Source of the DNA: Trochalopteron elliotii
Lineage: Eukaryota > Chordata > Aves > Passeriformes > Leiothrichidae
Reading direction: 5' to 3'
DNA length: 64,000 nt
NCBI GenBank assembly: GCA_024734555.1
Contig: JANPWX010019815.1
Location: 310,001-374,000 of the forward strand
The position numbers and the translations under genes were made by a program. Shown here piece by piece: positions 61,602 to 64,000 of the stretch; position 1 is the first letter of the stretch, and each line of letters opens with the position of its first letter. The notes under the pieces are model-generated. The model did no database searches and was not told where the DNA came from. It worked only from the letters and a program-made list of their open reading frames with translations.

Positions 61602-64000
61602 TGCTTTAGCGTTCAGTAGTTAAAAAAGTAGTTCTCCTAAAATAAAAGATAGACACATTTTCCTATGGCATACAGCCGGTTTTGGTTAGACCAACATGAG
61701 AAACTGATCTCATGCTACCTTGAAATGGCCTTGAATTAGGGAGTCCAAAACTGGAGGTACCTAAAAGATCAGCAGTCTCTTCCTAAATTCTGAGTTTAAA
61801 TGAACTCCTAGTAGAATTAGGAGTCTGTTGTCTTATAACTGAGATCAGTGTTTGGCCCAAAGTCAATAGCAGACACATTTTACTAATGAGGAAGAACAGG
61901 ATGCCATTCATTAACTTCCATCTTTCACACATATTCAGTGTGATCTGGTGGAGTGTATCCCATTGAAAAAAAAATGGAAGAACTTATCACTTTGAGAAAA
62001 AATAGAAAAAAGAAAATTTCAGGGTTTCATCTTTGACTGTATTACTGCCTGAAATTTGCTAACTAGACTGTTTCCAGTCTCAAAAAGAATTATGCCTGCC
62101 TAAAATTATACTTGTGACTCCATACAGAGTTGAAGTCCAAGTCTGGCTCTCACTGCCACAACAGTGGACTGACAGAGAACATTTACCCTTTCCATTTTCA
62201 GATCCTTTTACCCTCCATTTTAGGCTATGTCATAGCAGCAGTCCATTCTGTCTGTCTCTTGCCATGATTTTCCCTCTAGTCATCCTCAGAGCCCTTCTCT
62301 TCACCAGCTGAAGACACTTCCCTTCCTTCTCCCTACCCCACTGCATGCCCTCACAGCACTGGTCCTACAGGAGGCCAGGACAGGAGGGGTGCCTGTGGGC
62401 TCCAGCAGCACCACACCTTGGCAAATGCTGCTCTTGCCCACGCCAGTCAGGTGTGCAGCAGCCAGAGATGTGCTGGGATGACAAAAGGACAACTTCTCTG
62501 TAACCAACATTAATAGGGCTGTCCTCTTTCCCTACCTGCAGGTATGTGTCTGTCTGGAAGGAAGGAGAAGTGAGTAATCTGGTCTTGGAAAAGAGGCTGG
62601 GAGACTGCTCATGTGTGGGAGCAGGCTTGACACAGTAACCAGACCCATCAGTAATTGCATCCCCTGCATGTTCTGGTGTGCCTGGCTCGTCTCCTAGACT
62701 GACTGCTCTCTTGAGACAGGTCTGGTTATATCTTGATACAGAACATGCCCTTGGTATTAAATAAAGGGTCACAAAGAAAAGCATCAGTTCAGCTACTTAC
62801 TCTGAAAAAATGGTATTTTAGAGCTTATTGCTTTGGATTCAAACTTGGAGATTCAGCTCTTCTGTGTATTTTTTCCCCTAGCACTTACCTAGGCCTTTCT
62901 GGGTTTTCAGTAAAGAGTAGAGAGTGACAGATACGTTAAGAGAGGAAATAACCAAGCAATAGAGGTCAAAAGAAGTGAGACAATTATCTGAGCTAATTCC
63001 AGCAATGAGGTAAGGAAGCTGAAGAAAGAACCCCCATTTCTTAGTCTGTTTAATAATAAACTTAATTAAACTTCAGGCATCAACTCTATGAAAAACCTGG
63101 CACAGACAGCCTGCTTAAAGCACTACCTTGATGAAACAGGCACACATACCTTCCCAAAAGGTGTACAAGGAATGCCCAGTGGCAGGCGATGGGACTGAGT
63201 CTCAGTCTCACAGGGTTTCAAATGCCTTGAAAAGCCCTGTCCAGAGACAAGCTTTGGTGAGCAGATCTGGAGAAGCTCAGGTCATCTGGTTCTGCTATGT
63301 TCAGTACCAAGCTACAGTCAGCAGAGCTGTGGGAGCATCCTCTGACTGTGCAGCAATGCCAGCCCTACACATCAAGGACAGAGATTTCCCAGATATGCCA
63401 ATCCTTCCTGCCCCTCCTGCTAAAACACATCCAGCTCAGTGCCAGGTTTTGTGCTCTGTTCCAGCTCTGCACCAGCTACCCATGGAGCTGATTTTACTGT
63501 CTGATCAAATCATGTGCTGGTTCAGCCTGTGCTTTCACACATTGCAGCCTACACAGTGCAGCCTAGTAATGCTCCTTCAGTCCCTCTCCAGTTATGATAC
63601 AATGCCAATGTGTTAGATCATCTTCTCCAGAATTCTTTTAAACTTACAGTAACAGTAACACTTAGGGCAAACAAGCGTGAATGCAGATTGTGTTTGTCAC
63701 CCACAATCATTTTACAGTGACCTCAAAAAAAGTGGGATTTCAAGCAAAATCAAGTGAAATTTTGCAGTTGGTGGTATGCATTCTGACAATGGTCTCTTGA
63801 GTGAGAGAGTCCAAGGTAAATTAAATACTTCAAGAGATTATTAGCTCATAAAATCACAGGAAAGATACTTACATAAAGACATAAGGAAAAAAGTAGAAAA
63901 TGTATCTGACCATTACAGCATCTCCACAATTATTTTTTTTTTTACTTTCTAAGGATAAAGAGCATGTTCAGCCACTAAGCTTACAGCCAATCTGTAAAAC

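Larger units (their letters stand above)
47412..64000 (-). other. NRG1 upstream intron, extending past the window edge
   Basis: At least 16.6 kb of intronic DNA precedes the common EGF exon. It holds the hexanucleotide array, the 26-bp tandem repeat, the short duplications, the degraded CR1 and the C-rich tract listed separately. I looked for, and did not find, the type III membrane-proximal CRD segment, the Ig-domain exons or the Ser/Thr spacer exon on the minus strand. A GC-richer patch at 57,010-57,310 is open on both strands but matches no NRG1 module I know. Confidence 0.8.

Noticed and set aside
62365..62784. 139-codon minus-strand frame in NRG1 orientation, considered as a possible upstream NRG1 exon
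   Set aside because: It lacks the hydrophobic segment and Cys pattern of the type III exon and shows no Ig-domain or spacer motif.
63128..63616. 162-codon plus-strand open frame near the right edge
   Set aside because: I recognise no family, the sequence looks like random translation, and it lies in the NRG1 intron on the opposite strand. It is treated as chance.
1..64000. A novel gene system, CRISPR array, tRNA or rRNA gene anywhere in the window
   Set aside because: No regularly spaced repeats, tRNA B-box-like signals in a cloverleaf context or rRNA-like blocks were seen. The content is explained by one ordinary vertebrate gene with introns and flanking DNA.

Overview
The window is vertebrate nuclear DNA, most likely from a bird. 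It carries the 3' half of the neuregulin 1 gene (NRG1) on the minus strand. The gene call rests on nine exons found by translating short conserved blocks and checking splice sites and phase. The bird assignment rests on chicken-like NRG1 residues as I recall them (for example LTKCDIKQKAFC in the EGF domain and NNVMNMANGPHHP in the tail), two CR1 retroposon fragments and the compact introns. There are no bacterial genes, operons or CRISPR arrays.

Layout in gene (minus-strand) order, high to low coordinates. 64,000-47,412 is intron upstream of the EGF exon; I see no Ig-domain, spacer or cysteine-rich-domain (type III) exon in it, so the 5' half lies outside the window. 47,411-47,282 encodes the Ser/Thr-rich stalk and first four EGF cysteines. 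41,261-41,194 is the alpha EGF exon. 40,541-40,483 is the beta EGF exon, which reads on to a stop at 40,448 as the soluble beta3 form. 35,156-35,133 is the 24-nt beta1 juxtamembrane microexon. 30,664-30,562 is the transmembrane exon. 26,940-26,814, 26,308-26,178 and 25,687-25,484 are cytoplasmic exons, and 21,499-20,848 is the terminal a-tail exon. All junctions are GT/AG and phase-compatible: within the window a beta1a message adds 1,430 coding nt (2 nt completing a split codon, then 475 codons and a stop), and the alpha-a and beta2a combinations also stay in frame. A 3'UTR of about 1 kb follows (20,847 to about 19,790) and closely resembles the mammalian NRG1 3'UTR as I recall it.

Everything below about 19,750 is intergenic sequence beyond the 3' end of NRG1, where I find no convincing gene. 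Non-genic features include a 400-bp CR1 element in the intron after the transmembrane exon, a shorter degraded CR1 piece near 58.2 kb, two fossil palindromic MITE-like repeats (18.9 and 24.2 kb), a perfect (AAAAAG)14 hexanucleotide array (52.8 kb), a 26-bp tandem repeat with a built-in inverted repeat (51.9 kb), and three C-rich tracts that can form G-quadruplexes on the NRG1-sense strand.

The exons act together as a modular receptor ligand. The EGF exons determine ErbB3/ErbB4 binding; the alpha/beta choice and the juxtamembrane microexon tune affinity and shedding; the transmembrane and tail exons provide processing and back-signalling; the beta3 ending gives a form without a membrane anchor. 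I did not find a new biological system. The points most worth checking are unspliced read-through endings, a Cys-rich alternative tail, substitutions in the a-tail, and AT-rich candidate regulatory blocks in introns.
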